Origin: an uncultured Clostridia bacterium
GTDB taxonomy: Bacteria > Bacillota > Clostridia > TANB77 > CAG-508
DNA: 20,021 nt
Direction of reading: 5' to 3'
NCBI GenBank assembly: GCA_949935895.1
Contig: CATLGL010000006.1
Location: forward strand, 1-20,021
The position numbers were made by a program, and so were the translations under genes. This document shows, in pieces, positions 1 through 7,573 of this stretch. A model generated the notes under the pieces. It searched no databases, was not told the DNA's origin, and saw nothing but the letters and a program-made list of their open reading frames with translations. The stretch's first letter is position 1; every line of letters begins with the position of its first letter.

Positions 1-88
1 GTTGAATTTTTTAAAATAAATTCCACTCGTGTTTAGGTATAATTTTAAGTTAAAACTTTACTTGGGTATATGTAAAATTTAGTTTAGA

Positions 89-345
89 TTAATTTTTCTT
101 TAGTAAGTTAGGCTTAAGTTGAATCTCATTGGCGGGAACCTTTTTGAGATTCAACTTTTTAAAAACCTCTTTATCTAATAGTATTTGTGCTAAATCATAA
201 GGAGTAGAATTGTTTAAACTAGGTCTAGTTAAGCTATTAATATGATTTATCATTAAGTCAATATCGTATTGAGTAAGGTTATCCATAGAAGTGCCTTTTG
301 GTATAATGTATCGAATAAACTCATGATTTTTTTCAAAATCAATCA
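89..345 (-). pseudogene. IS30-type transposase, C-terminal remnant
   Basis: The minus-strand reading frame matches the C-terminal end of IS30-family DDE transposases: an NHEFIRYIIPKGTS-like segment, which carries the glutamate of the catalytic triad, then the family-typical stretch with NHINS and STPYDLA, and a KPNLLKKN-like tail ending in TAA. The RNase H-like core with the two catalytic aspartates and the N-terminal helix-turn-helix are absent. Homology stops within a few codons of position 345, where sequence of an unrelated gene on the other strand begins, so about three quarters of the transposase is missing. The first in-frame start is a TTG with no convincing ribosome binding site. It cannot be an active transposase. 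The family is recognised from memory of motifs, not from a search. Confidence 0.8.
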
Positions 346-528
346 AATCATGTATTATACAGAGTTACGCCATACTTTGAAGGTAATAATAAACTTGTAA
401 ATGGAGTAAATATAGAAGCTTATTCTATTGAAGATAGTGGAAAACTACATTTTAATGTATATGTATATAATATACAAGATGGAATTGTTATTGATTATGA
501 AACAGAAGAAAGCAAGTTAGCAGATTAG
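346..528 (+). pseudogene. DNA/RNA non-specific endonuclease, C-terminal fragment
   Basis: A plus-strand open frame starts abruptly with NHVLYRVTPYFEGNN and continues through IEAYSIEDSG and FNVYVYNIQDGI to a TAG stop. This is the end of the NucA/EndA-like DNA/RNA non-specific endonuclease domain found in secreted or accessory nucleases of Firmicutes. The part with the catalytic DRGH-like histidine and the signal region is missing. There is no start codon or ribosome binding site, because the fragment begins exactly where the IS30-type remnant ends. An insertion or deletion at that junction removed the 5' portion. It is followed 11 bases later by a small ORF with a good ribosome binding site, so the two may once have formed an operon. 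Confidence 0.75.
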
Positions 529-539
529 GAGGTGCTGAG

Positions 540-731
540 TTGGACTTAAATTTATTCAATAATAGAAAAAATGATTTAATAAATACATTTATAGAAGAAT
601 TAAAAAATGCATTAAAAAATATTATGAATGAAGGGATAGATATGGATCCAAAGAAGTATATGAAAAAATAGATGGGCAATATGTTTATAATGAAGAAATA
701 ACTGAACAAATAAATAAAATAATGAAGTAGC
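540..731 (+). pseudogene. Small ORF broken by an indel
   Basis: A TTG start at 540 preceded by AGGAGGTGC gives a 43-residue peptide beginning MDLNLFNNRKNDLINTF, which ends at TAG 669-671. Near 650-655 the +1 frame takes over and continues with VYEKIDGQYVYNEEI to a TAG at about 728-730. The two parts together would make a charged, helical protein of about 62 residues, so the gene looks broken by a one-base indel. No CGG codon is present at this break, which separates it from the frameshifts elsewhere in the window. It sits directly after the nuclease fragment and may be its former partner. I do not recognise the family. Confidence 0.45.
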
Positions 732-1017
732 CAATAATAGAAGACTATGAAGGAGAAATAAATGCATTAAGAGTTTAGAAATAACCCCATATATAGCAAA
801 GAAAAATAGAAGAGTAGAAGGAACCATAGAAAAAATTAAGAAGGATTTCACTAATAATAAAAGCATTAGGAAAATTTATTCTTAACAAATTCCCAAAAAA
901 ATATAAAAGTCGAGAAAAATTGCTTACAACAATATGGATATTAAAGCTAAATTTAAAAATGTGTGACATATGTTTGACAAACCTACAAAGGAAAGAATAT
1001 AAAAAATAATAATTCTC
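731..1017. other. Degenerate AT-rich region without an intact gene
   Basis: About 290 bases with stops in every frame. Short coding-like pieces can be read on the plus strand (for example IIEDYEGEINAL near 732-770 and lysine-rich pieces after 800), but they are interrupted by several stops and I cannot assign them. This looks like the decayed end of the accessory segment that starts at base 1. I see no RNA gene or terminator in it. Confidence 0.5.
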
Positions 1018-1046
1018 TTGCTAAAATTAAATTTTCATTATATAAT
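1018..1046 (+). promoter_or_regulatory. SigmaA-type promoter of SRP RNA
   Basis: TTGCTA at 1018-1023 and a perfect TATAAT at 1041-1046 are separated by 17 bases. Transcription would start near 1053, a few bases before the 5' strand of the SRP RNA terminal helix. It may also feed dnaX by read-through. Confidence 0.75.
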
Positions 1047-1067
1047 GACAAAAGAAATAAAATTTTC

Positions 1068-1180
1068 TTATACTTGTATGGAGAACAACTTTTGATAAAA
1101 AGCTATGAACCTTGTCAGGTCGGAAACGAAGCAGCAATAAGTAGTAGATTATGTGGAGGTTGTTTTCCATACAGGTATAA
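1068..1180 (+). ncRNA. ffs: Signal recognition particle RNA (small bacterial type)
   Basis: The central segment contains the conserved core CTTGTCAGGTC-loop-GAAGCAGCAATAAG, which is domain IV of SRP RNA and the site of Ffh binding. The ends pair: 1068-1089 is complementary to 1159-1180 with only G-U wobbles, forming the long terminal helix. The tetraloop reads as GAAA closed by G-C where many bacteria have GGAA closed by C-G; both are GNRA loops. Placement directly upstream of dnaX is the usual Firmicutes order. A T-run at 1183-1188 follows the helix and could terminate the transcript. Ends are approximate, since they are inferred from pairing. Confidence 0.9.
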
Positions 1181-1207
1181 GATTTTTTAAAAGAGGTGAA
1201 AAACAAA

Positions 1208-2779
1208 ATGGAATATACTGCACTGTATCGAAAATATCGACCACAAACATTTTCAGAAATGGTTGGACAAGACCATATCACAAAAACATTAAAAAATCAG
1301 ATTATGGCAGGAAGGCTTGGTCATGCTTATCTATTTAATGGTGGACGAGGAACGGGAAAAACATCAGCAGCTAAAATATTAGCAAGAGCAGTTAACTGTC
1401 TTAATCCAAAAGACGGAGAGCCTTGTAATGAATGCAAAATATGTAAAGCTATGTTAGAAGGTTCACTAACAGATGTAGTAGAAATGGATGCAGCATCTAA
1501 CAATAGTGTAGAGGACATTCGTGCTATTCGTGATGAAGTGAATTTTTTACCAACACTTGCCAAATACCGTGTTTACATTATTGATGAAGTACATATGTTA
1601 TCAACAGGAGCATTTAATGCACTATTAAAAACATTAGAAGAACCACCAGCTCATGTTAAATTCATTTTAGCAACAACAGAACCACAAAAATTGCCTGCGA
1701 CCATTCTTTCAAGATGTCAAAGATTTGATTTTAAAAGGCTATCTGATGCAGACCTTGTAAAAAGGCTTACAATAGTATGCGAAAAAAGCCAAATCAATAT
1801 TACAAAAGAGGCATTAAACATAATTGCAGTTTTAGCAGAAGGAGCAGCAAGAGATGCACTAAGTATTTTAGAAAGATGTAGTCAACAAGAAGATGAAAAA
1901 ATTGATGCAAATATGGTAAAAGAACTAGTAGGGATTCCCAATATAACATTTGTTAATAAAATTGTAGAAAACATTCTAGAATATCAACCACAAGAAGCAT
2001 TAAAAACATTAGAAGAAATTTTAGCAGATGGAAAAGATTTAACCAACTTACTATGGGAAATCATTAAATACATAAAAGACATATTAGTATATAAAACAAG
2101 CCAGAATTTAGGACTATATAATAAAGAAGAATTATCACAAATTGCAAAAATTTCAGAAACGATTTCAAAAGAAAGATTAATACAATTAATATATGAATTA
2201 TCTGAAATTGAAAATAGAATAAAATGGTCAACACAAAAAGAGATTATGTTACAAGCAGGAATTATCAAATTATCCACAAAGGTGAATTATGATGGAATAG
2301 AAGAATTAAAAAATAAGCTTCAACAATTAGAAAACGAAATGAAAAGTGGAAAATGGATAACAAATAAAAATGAAATACTGCAAAAAGAAACAACTCCACA
2401 AAAACAAGAAACAAAAAAAGTACCAACAAAAGCTAATATAGCAAACCTTACATCAGAGCAATATTGGGCAAAGGTAGTAGAGCAACTAAAAAATTCTGGA
2501 AAAATGATATTATATTCCAATCTAGTAAACACCAAAGCAAAACAAAAAGATGACTTAACAATAGAAGTAATTTTCCCAAATGGATTAACAAAATTTGGTA
2601 GAGATTTATTGCAAAAACCAGAAAATATGCAAGAAATTGTAAAATTAGTATCGATGGAATGTGGAAAAGAAATGAGAATAAAATATATAGACGCTGTAGA
2701 TTATATACCAAAAGAAGAAAATAACATAGAAAATATGGTAAAGCAACTTGATGTACCAATCAATATTATTGAAGAATAA
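1208..2779 (+). CDS. dnaX: DNA polymerase III subunit gamma/tau
   Basis: This is the clamp-loader ATPase, which assembles the beta clamp on primed DNA and couples polymerase to helicase. The protein opens with the canonical MEYTALYRKYRP, has a Walker A GGRGTGKTS near residues 45-53, a cysteine zinc site (C..PC..C..C) soon after, Walker B IDEVHML near 120 and the LSRCQRF sensor motif. A low-complexity lysine/glutamine linker near 395-410 leads to a short tau-type C-terminal domain. At 523 residues it has a usual Firmicutes length. I chose ATG 1208 over GTG 1196 because the family begins at this methionine and AGAGG at 1192-1196 is spaced for it. It lies directly after SRP RNA and before ybaB-recR, the conserved recombination/replication cluster. 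No in-frame CGG codon occurs. Confidence 0.97.
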   Translation: MEYTALYRKYRPQTFSEMVGQDHITKTLKNQIMAGRLGHAYLFNGGRGTGKTSAAKILARAVNCLNPKDGEPCNECKICKAMLEGSLTDVVEMDAASNNSVEDIRAIRDEVNFLPTLAKYRVYIIDEVHMLSTGAFNALLKTLEEPPAHVKFILATTEPQKLPATILSRCQRFDFKRLSDADLVKRLTIVCEKSQINITKEALNIIAVLAEGAARDALSILERCSQQEDEKIDANMVKELVGIPNITFVNKIVENILEYQPQEALKTLEEILADGKDLTNLLWEIIKYIKDILVYKTSQNLGLYNKEELSQIAKISETISKERLIQLIYELSEIENRIKWSTQKEIMLQAGIIKLSTKVNYDGIEELKNKLQQLENEMKSGKWITNKNEILQKETTPQKQETKKVPTKANIANLTSEQYWAKVVEQLKNSGKMILYSNLVNTKAKQKDDLTIEVIFPNGLTKFGRDLLQKPENMQEIVKLVSMECGKEMRIKYIDAVDYIPKEENNIENMVKQLDVPINIIEE

Positions 2780-2830
2780 AAAGACATAAAAAGCATAAAG
2801 CCAAAAATAAAAGAAAGGAAGGAGAAAAAT

Positions 2831-3172
2831 ATGGCAAAAAGAGGAGGTTTCCCAGCAATGGGAGGATTTGGAGGAATGAATTTAAACAACCTTATGAAAG
2901 AGGCAAAAAAAATGCAACAAGATATTGAAAAATCGCAAGAAGAATTAAGCCAAAAAGAATTTGATGCAACAGTAGGCGGAGGTGCAGTTTACGTAAAAGT
3001 AACAGGAGATAAACAAATAAAAGAAATTACTATTGCAAAAGATGCAGTTGACCCAGATGATATAGAAATGTTACAAGATTTAATTTTAACCTGTGTAAAT
3101 GAAGCATTAAAAAAAGTAGATACAGCAACTCAAGCATCCATGGGAAAATATAATATACCAGGACTAATGTAA
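2831..3172 (+). CDS. ybaB: YbaB/EbfC family nucleoid-associated protein
   Basis: This 113-residue protein matches the YbaB/EbfC family, small dimeric DNA-binding proteins thought to shape the nucleoid. The N-terminus is glycine/methionine-rich (GGFPAMGGFGGMN), then NLMKEAKKMQQDIEKSQEEL forms the long helix of the tweezer-like dimer, followed by the family core AVYVKVTGDKQIKEITI and DPDDIEMLQDLI. The start is set by AAGGAAGGAG just upstream. The gene lies 51 bases after dnaX and 54 bases before recR, which is its standard place. Confidence 0.95.
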   Translation: MAKRGGFPAMGGFGGMNLNNLMKEAKKMQQDIEKSQEELSQKEFDATVGGGAVYVKVTGDKQIKEITIAKDAVDPDDIEMLQDLILTCVNEALKKVDTATQASMGKYNIPGLM

Positions 3173-3179
3173 CCAAAAC

Positions 3180-3213
3180 CAAAGGGGCGATTTTAAAGAA
3201 TCGGCCCTTAAAA
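3180..3213 (+). promoter_or_regulatory. Hairpin in the ybaB-recR gap
   Basis: AAGGGGCGATT and AATCGGCCCTT pair in 10 of 11 positions around a 6-base A/T loop. It is followed by A-rich sequence and the recR ribosome binding site (GGAGAG), not by a T-run. It is therefore more likely a processing or stabilising hairpin than an intrinsic terminator. Function is unknown. Confidence 0.4.
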
Positions 3214-3226
3214 AAGGAGAGAAACG

Positions 3227-3826
3227 ATGTCATACTATTCACCATCGATTGAAAAATTAGTAGAAAGTTTTGAAAAATTACCAAGTATTGGACATAAAAC
3301 AGCAGTAAGATTAGCCTTTCATATGTTAAATGCAGAGGAAAAAGAAGTACAAGAGTTTCTTAATTCAATCATAACAGCAAAACAAAATTTGAAATACTGT
3401 TCAAAATGCTACAACATATCAGATACAGATCCATGTCCTATTTGTGGAAATCCCAAAAGAGAGGAAAGTATTATTTGTGTGGTAGAAGATGTAAAAGATA
3501 TTATTGCCATGGAAAAAACACATGAATTTAAAGGAGTATACCATGTTCTACATGGTTCTATTTCACCAATGAATGGAGTAGGACCAGACGATATTAAACT
3601 AAAAGAATTACTTAGCCGACTTAATCCAGAAGTAGTAAAAGAAATTATTTTAGCAACCAATCCAAGAGTAGAAGGAGAGGCAACTGCTATATATATTTCA
3701 AAGCTAGTAAAGCCACTAGGAATAAAAGTAACAAGAATAGCACATGGAATTCCAGTAGGAGGCGACTTAGAATATACCGATGAAATCACACTAACCAAAG
3801 CATTAGAAGGAAGAAGAGAACTATAG
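3227..3826 (+). CDS. recR: Recombination mediator RecR
   Basis: RecR forms a ring-shaped DNA clamp that works with RecO and RecF to load RecA at gaps. The 199-residue protein has the N-terminal helix-hairpin-helix (LPSIGHKTAVRLAFHML), a four-cysteine zinc site (C58, C61, C70, C73 in CSKCYNISDTDPCPICG), and a Toprim domain beginning at ICVVEDVKDIIAME, then YHVLHGSISPMNGVGPDD and the Walker-B-like C-terminal GIPVGGDLEYTDEITL. Length and order are standard. ATG 3227 has GGAGAG upstream. Its stop lies one base from the stop of the convergent small gene on the other strand. Confidence 0.97.
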   Translation: MSYYSPSIEKLVESFEKLPSIGHKTAVRLAFHMLNAEEKEVQEFLNSIITAKQNLKYCSKCYNISDTDPCPICGNPKREESIICVVEDVKDIIAMEKTHEFKGVYHVLHGSISPMNGVGPDDIKLKELLSRLNPEVVKEIILATNPRVEGEATAIYISKLVKPLGIKVTRIAHGIPVGGDLEYTDEITLTKALEGRREL

Positions 3827-3827
3827 A

Positions 3828-4022
3828 CTAAACATCAGATTGACAGTCAGAATAGTTACTAGTAGTGGCAATGATTCCTAAATTATCACCTACACTAGAG
3901 AAAAAACTAGCAAGAGTAGCAATTTCATCAGAAGAAAGTCCTTGACTAAGCATAATAGCAAACATACTAGCAAGAGCAATCCATTCACAACCAGATAGCC
4001 CCAATAAAAAATCCCTCAACAA
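3828..4022 (-). CDS. Small hydrophobic protein of unknown function
   Basis: A 64-residue protein with a TTG start (a second TTG follows immediately) and GAGGTGAG five bases upstream. The sequence has a central apolar segment (EWIALASMFAIMLSQGL) followed by SSDEIATLASFFSSVGDNL and a short polar tail with a late cysteine. It resembles short clostridial proteins with a CEWIALAS...LA..F...GD.L pattern that have no known role; I do not assert a family name. It is downstream of the glycosyltransferase gene on the same strand and convergent with recR. Its ribosome binding site and the first base of its start lie in the 3' arm of a long hairpin (4021-4060), which suggests control at translation. Confidence 0.6.
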   Translation of the reverse strand: MLRDFLLGLSGCEWIALASMFAIMLSQGLSSDEIATLASFFSSVGDNLGIIATTSNYSDCQSDV

Positions 4023-4060
4023 ATCTCACCTCATATACTTTAATATATGAAGTGAGATTT
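4021..4060 (-). promoter_or_regulatory. Hairpin sequestering the start of the 64-aa gene
   Basis: The arms 4021-4037 and 4044-4060 are 17 bases each and complementary at 16 positions; the exception is a G-U wobble when read as minus-strand RNA. The loop is 6 bases. In that RNA the 3' arm holds the SD-like GAGGTGAG and the hairpin ends at the TTG start. It could block translation of the small gene, or end ugtP transcription, although no clean T-run follows directly. Confidence 0.6.
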
Positions 4061-4114
4061 ATTTGGTTACAGGGAACAATAAATTTGACAATAAAGGGAT
4101 AAAAAGGATATTCT

Positions 4115-5250
4115 TTAAAAAGAATTATGTAATAAAATTTCACAAATATCTTTACAAGAATTCTTTTTAGCAAGCAATCTTGCATTTACCTTCATTTTTT
4201 GCATTTGTTCAGGAGAAGAAAACAAATTTTGTAATATCTGCTTAGAGGACTCCTGTTTCTTTATCCAAATTGCTACACCTTTATCTTCTAAAAAAGCAGC
4301 ATTTTCTTCTTCTTGCCCAGGAATAGGATTAATCACAATAATAGGCAAACCAGAAGCTAAACTTTCGGAGGTGGTTAATCCGCCAGGTTTTGTAACAACT
4401 AAATCAGAAATACTCATAAGTTCTGGAACTTTCGTAGTATAATCCAATACCTTAATACAATCTTCTTTATGTTCTTGTTCTACTAAATATTCAAAACTAC
4501 GTTTCATTTTTGCATTTCTTCCAGAAATAGCAACCACTTGAATATTATCAAGTTCTTTTGCAAAAGTACGAAGCATTTCATAAGTCTTAGACTTTCCAAG
4601 CCCGAATTCACCGACCAGCGAAAAATAAAACCGTTTTTTTATTTTCAACCAATCCCAACTCTTCCAAAATTTGTTTTTTCGGATAGCTTTTCAAAAATCG
4701 ATTTGATAAAGGAATACCAGTAGAAAAAATCTTATTACTAGCAATTCCCTTTTCAACAAGAGCCTGCTTCATACCATCATGAGCAACAAAAAAATAATCA
4801 ATAAAATTAGAATTAACAAGCCATTGGTCATGTGGAGCATAATCTGTCATAACCGTTGCAATGGCTGCATGAATTTTCCCTTTCTGTTTTAAAACAGTAC
4901 ACATTTGAGAGCCAAAAGGATGAGTAGAAACAACAACATCTGGGCTAAATTCTTGAAGTAGCTTATTTAGCTTTAAAGCCATCATTCTATTAGAAGAATT
5001 ACTAATTTTGGCAAAAACGCCTTTTTGCGAATTTGAATAAATTTTTCCCCATGCCCATGGCATTTTTTTTGCCATTTCATTATAAGCAGTTGTTGTTAAT
5101 TTATCTAATGTTTTATTAACATATTTTACACAATCTACCAAGCGGATTTCAACATCATGATAATTATTTTCAAGATACTCTTTAATAGAGCGAGCAGCAG
5201 ATAAGTGACCGACCACCATAAGAAGCATAAAAAATCAAAATTTTTTTCAT
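4115..5250 (-). CDS. UgtP/MGDG-synthase-type glycosyltransferase, two CGG frameshifts
   Basis: This is a processive diacylglycerol glucosyltransferase-like GT-B enzyme (UDP-sugar to diacylglycerol, inner membrane face, glycolipid anchor synthesis). ATG 5250 has AGGAG seven bases upstream. Frame 0 gives MKKILIFYASYGG, reaches CGG at 5211-5209 and would stop at 5184-5182. After a +1 shift the family motif is completed as GGGHLSAARSIKEYL. The second frame runs to CGG 4613-4611, directly followed by TGA. A second +1 shift restores AGGEFGLGKS, then the C-terminal nucleotide-binding half with TKPGGLTTSESLASGLP. The restored product is about 377 residues, the usual family length. Both breaks fall on glycine-rich motifs. 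The same lesion in other genes argues against ordinary decay. The exact sugar acceptor cannot be told. Confidence 0.85.
4610..4613 (-). other. CGGT +1 frameshift site 2 in glycosyltransferase gene
   Basis: Read on the minus strand, GCT GGT then CGGT then GAA. In frame 0 the CGG codon is immediately followed by TGA. The +1 reading gives the family motif AGGEFG. Confidence 0.85.
5208..5211 (-). other. CGGT +1 frameshift site 1 in glycosyltransferase gene
   Basis: Read on the minus strand, GGT GGT then CGGT then CAC. Frame 0 needs CGG and runs into a stop nine codons later. Skipping C, or reading CGGT as one glycine, gives the conserved GGGH of the N-terminal domain. Confidence 0.85.
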
Positions 5251-5410
5251 AACAAAACTCCTATCATATTTTACAACATAGAAAAAAAATTAACATTTTT
5301 AATTTATTATACAACAAAATAAAAAAGAATTAAACAAAATCAAAAAAATAAGAATAAAATTTCAAAAAAATAGCAAAATAAAACTAAAACAAAAAAATGG
5401 AGGAAAGAAA
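5251..5410. promoter_or_regulatory. Divergent A/T-rich intergenic region
   Basis: Region between the divergent glycosyltransferase and sleB genes. A TATAAT read on the minus strand at 5311-5306 could be the glycosyltransferase -10 box, but no good -35 box is seen. The sleB side is A-rich; no clear sporulation sigma-factor promoter could be identified by eye. Confidence 0.35.
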
Positions 5411-5889
5411 ATGAAAAAAATAGCAAAATTAACATTGATAATCACACTAATCATGATATGTATTTTAGGAATGATACTACTATTAAATATTGAAACAAAA
5501 CAAAATGAGGTATATGCAGCAAGTAACAGTTCATCAGATTTGCAACTAATGGCAAGGGCCATAAATGGAGAAGCAAGAGGAGAACCATATGAAGGGCAAG
5601 TAGCAGTGCGGAGCCGTTATTTTAAATCGTGTTAAAAATTCAAAATTTCCCAATACAATTGCAGGTGTAATCTATGAAAAAGGAGCATTTACAGCAGTAG
5701 CTGATGGGCAAATTAATGTACCCATAAAAGAAGGTTCAACAGTTTTAAAAGCAGCACAAGATGCGATGAATGGTTGGGATCCAACAAACCGGATGCATTT
5801 ATTACTTTAATCCTAATACAGCGACCAATAAATGGATTTGGTCAAGACCACTTGTCAAAACAATAGGAAAACACAGATTCTGTAAATAA
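5411..5889 (+). CDS. sleB: SleB-type spore cortex-lytic hydrolase, two CGG frameshifts
   Basis: Cell wall hydrolase of the SleB/CwlJ (Hydrolase_2) family, which degrades spore cortex during germination. An N-terminal membrane or signal segment covers residues 5-25. The catalytic region starts at MARAINGEARGEPYEGQVAV, with the presumed catalytic Glu54. Frame 0 then meets CGG at 5609-5611 and stops at 5633. In the +1 frame the family sequence continues as GAVILNRVKNSKFPNTI. A second CGG at 5790-5792 again interrupts (stop at 5805-5809), and +1 reading restores NGCIYYFNPNTATNKW to a TAA at 5887. The restored protein is 158 residues, with the domain complete and collinear. There is no SleB peptidoglycan-binding domain, as in several clostridial versions. 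It is followed 55 bases later by ypeB, its usual partner. ATG 5411 has GGAGG upstream. Confidence 0.87.
5609..5612 (+). other. CGGA +1 frameshift site 1 in sleB
   Basis: GTA GCA GTG then CGGA then GCC GTT ATT. The 0 frame ends at a TAA nine codons on. Reading CGGA as one glycine gives the conserved VAVGAVILNR. Confidence 0.87.
5790..5793 (+). other. CGGA +1 frameshift site 2 in sleB
   Basis: CCA ACA AAC then CGGA then TGC ATT TAT. Frame 0 ends at TAA six codons later. +1 reading gives DPTNGCIYYFNP, matching the family's DPT-G-x-YYFNP pattern. Confidence 0.85.
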
Positions 5890-5944
5890 AAGAAAAATCA
5901 TATTCATATCAAACAATGAAATGATAAAGAAAGGATGAAAAAAC

Positions 5945-7337
5945 ATGAATATAAGAGAAAAAGTATACGATTGGAAAAATCGATTAAAAGACCGTCATAT
6001 GTTAAGTGTCATTGTTGTATTAGGTGCTATTATTATAGGATTGGGACTATTTACCTATAAAAGAGAAAGAGATTTTAGACAAGCTTCAGAAAATTCGTAT
6101 AATATGGCATTTTTTGAATTAGTAGATTATGTTCAAAATGTAGAAACCTATCTTGCTAAAGCACTAATTTCTACAACACCAGAACATGGGGCAGAAACCC
6201 TAACAAACCTTTGGAGAGAATCCAATTTAGCACAAAGCCATTTGGCTATGCTACCAATTGGTTCAGAAGAACTAGCCAATACTTCAAAATTTTTAAATCA
6301 AGTAAGTGACTATAGTTACTCATTATCAAGAAAAAACATATATAATGAATCACTTACCCAAGAAGATTTGGACAATCTAAAAAACTTACACAATTATAGT
6401 ATTGAGTTAAACAATACATTAGTACAACTATCACAAGATATGTATAATGGAAGAATTAGTTGGGGAGAATTAACCAAAAAAGGAAGTATTGCTTTTGCTC
6501 AACAAGTCAGCAATATTTCCCAAGATAGTTTTTCAGGAATAGAAGAAAACTTTCATGAATATGCAGGATTAATATATGATGGAGCCTTTTCAGAACATAT
6601 GACAAACCCAGAAAGAAAAGGATTAACAGGTGACGAAATACAAGAAGAAACAGCCATACAAAAAGTAAAAGAATATTTTGGAGAAAATAATATAGAAGAA
6701 ATTACTCCAAATGGATTATCTGAGAATGGAAATATACCATCTTATGACTTCTATGTTAAACTAAAAAATAGCCAGAAAGATAATGGAGCTAATATTTCAA
6801 TTTCTCAAAAAGGACGGACATGTCATATTATCAAATTTAAACAGAAACGTAGAAGCAGAAACCATTACACAAGAACAAGCAAATGAAATAGGAAAAAACT
6901 TTTTAGAGCAAAAAGGATTTCCTAACATGAAAGAGACCTACTATCTAAAACAAGAAGGAATTGTAACCATCAATTATGCATATCATCAAAATGAAGTTAC
7001 AATGTATCCAGACTTAATTAAATTAAAAATTGCATTAGACAATGGGGAAGTATTAGGAATAGAAACAACAGGATATTTAAATTCTCATGAACAAAGAAAC
7101 TTACCAACACCTAAAATATCAAAAGAAGAAGCAAAAAAGAATTTAAACAAAAATTTAGAAATCAGAAGTGAAGCATTAGCGGTTATTCCAACAGAATATC
7201 AAACAGAAATTTTATGTTGGGAATTCAAAGGTCGTGTAGACGAAAATGAATTTTTAGTATATATCAATGCAGAAAATGGAAGAGAAGAAGACATCTTAGT
7301 AATACAAAATACACCAAATGGAACTTTAACAATGTAA
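5945..7337 (+). CDS. ypeB: Germination protein YpeB, one CGG frameshift
   Basis: YpeB is a spore inner-membrane protein needed to stabilise or localise SleB. The N-terminal membrane helix lies near residues 19-38, followed by a long helical region and C-terminal PepSY-like repeats. Frame 0 gives 290 residues up to ISQKG, then CGG at 6815-6817, after which the frame is shifted and ends at 6886. Reading CGGA as glycine restores ISQKGGHVILSNLNRNV and continues through the repeats to TAA 7335-7337. The restored length is about 463 residues, close to B. subtilis YpeB (about 450). Start ATG 5945 has AAAGGATG upstream. Its position right after sleB matches the known sleB-ypeB operon, and both genes carry the same type of break. 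Confidence 0.87.
6815..6818 (+). other. CGGA +1 frameshift site in ypeB
   Basis: CAA AAA GGA then CGGA then CAT GTC. The restored KGGHV is typical of YpeB PepSY repeats. Frame 0 stays open for about 23 codons past the site, then stops. Confidence 0.85.
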
Positions 7338-7573
7338 GAAATTTCATCAAAAATACAAAAAAATATTCAAAAAGCAAAAGAAAACCTCAAAAACAAATCA
7401 ATTGTTAAAAAATAGAAATATTTCAAAAAAATGCTATTATAAATAAACAATAATGAGACATAATAATAACATGAAAATACAAAAAATTAAAAATCATCAA
7501 TTTAATTGATAGAAGAAATAAAAGAATTTTGAGTACTTTCATAAAAATAATCCTAAAATAGGAGGTATATATT
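7338..7573. other. Intergenic region before the SASP gene
   Basis: About 236 AT-rich bases without an ORF. It holds a 7-1-7 palindrome (ATCAATT T AATTGAT, 7496-7510) of unknown meaning. A GAAATA box and CATAAAA near 7513-7550 are a weak match to a forespore (sigma-G type) promoter; I could not confirm it. Confidence 0.3.

Noticed and set aside
488..969. Overlapping minus-strand hydrophobic ORFs
   Set aside because: They are rich in Phe/Leu/Ile as expected for the complement of A-rich DNA, lack ribosome binding sites and overlap each other in different frames.
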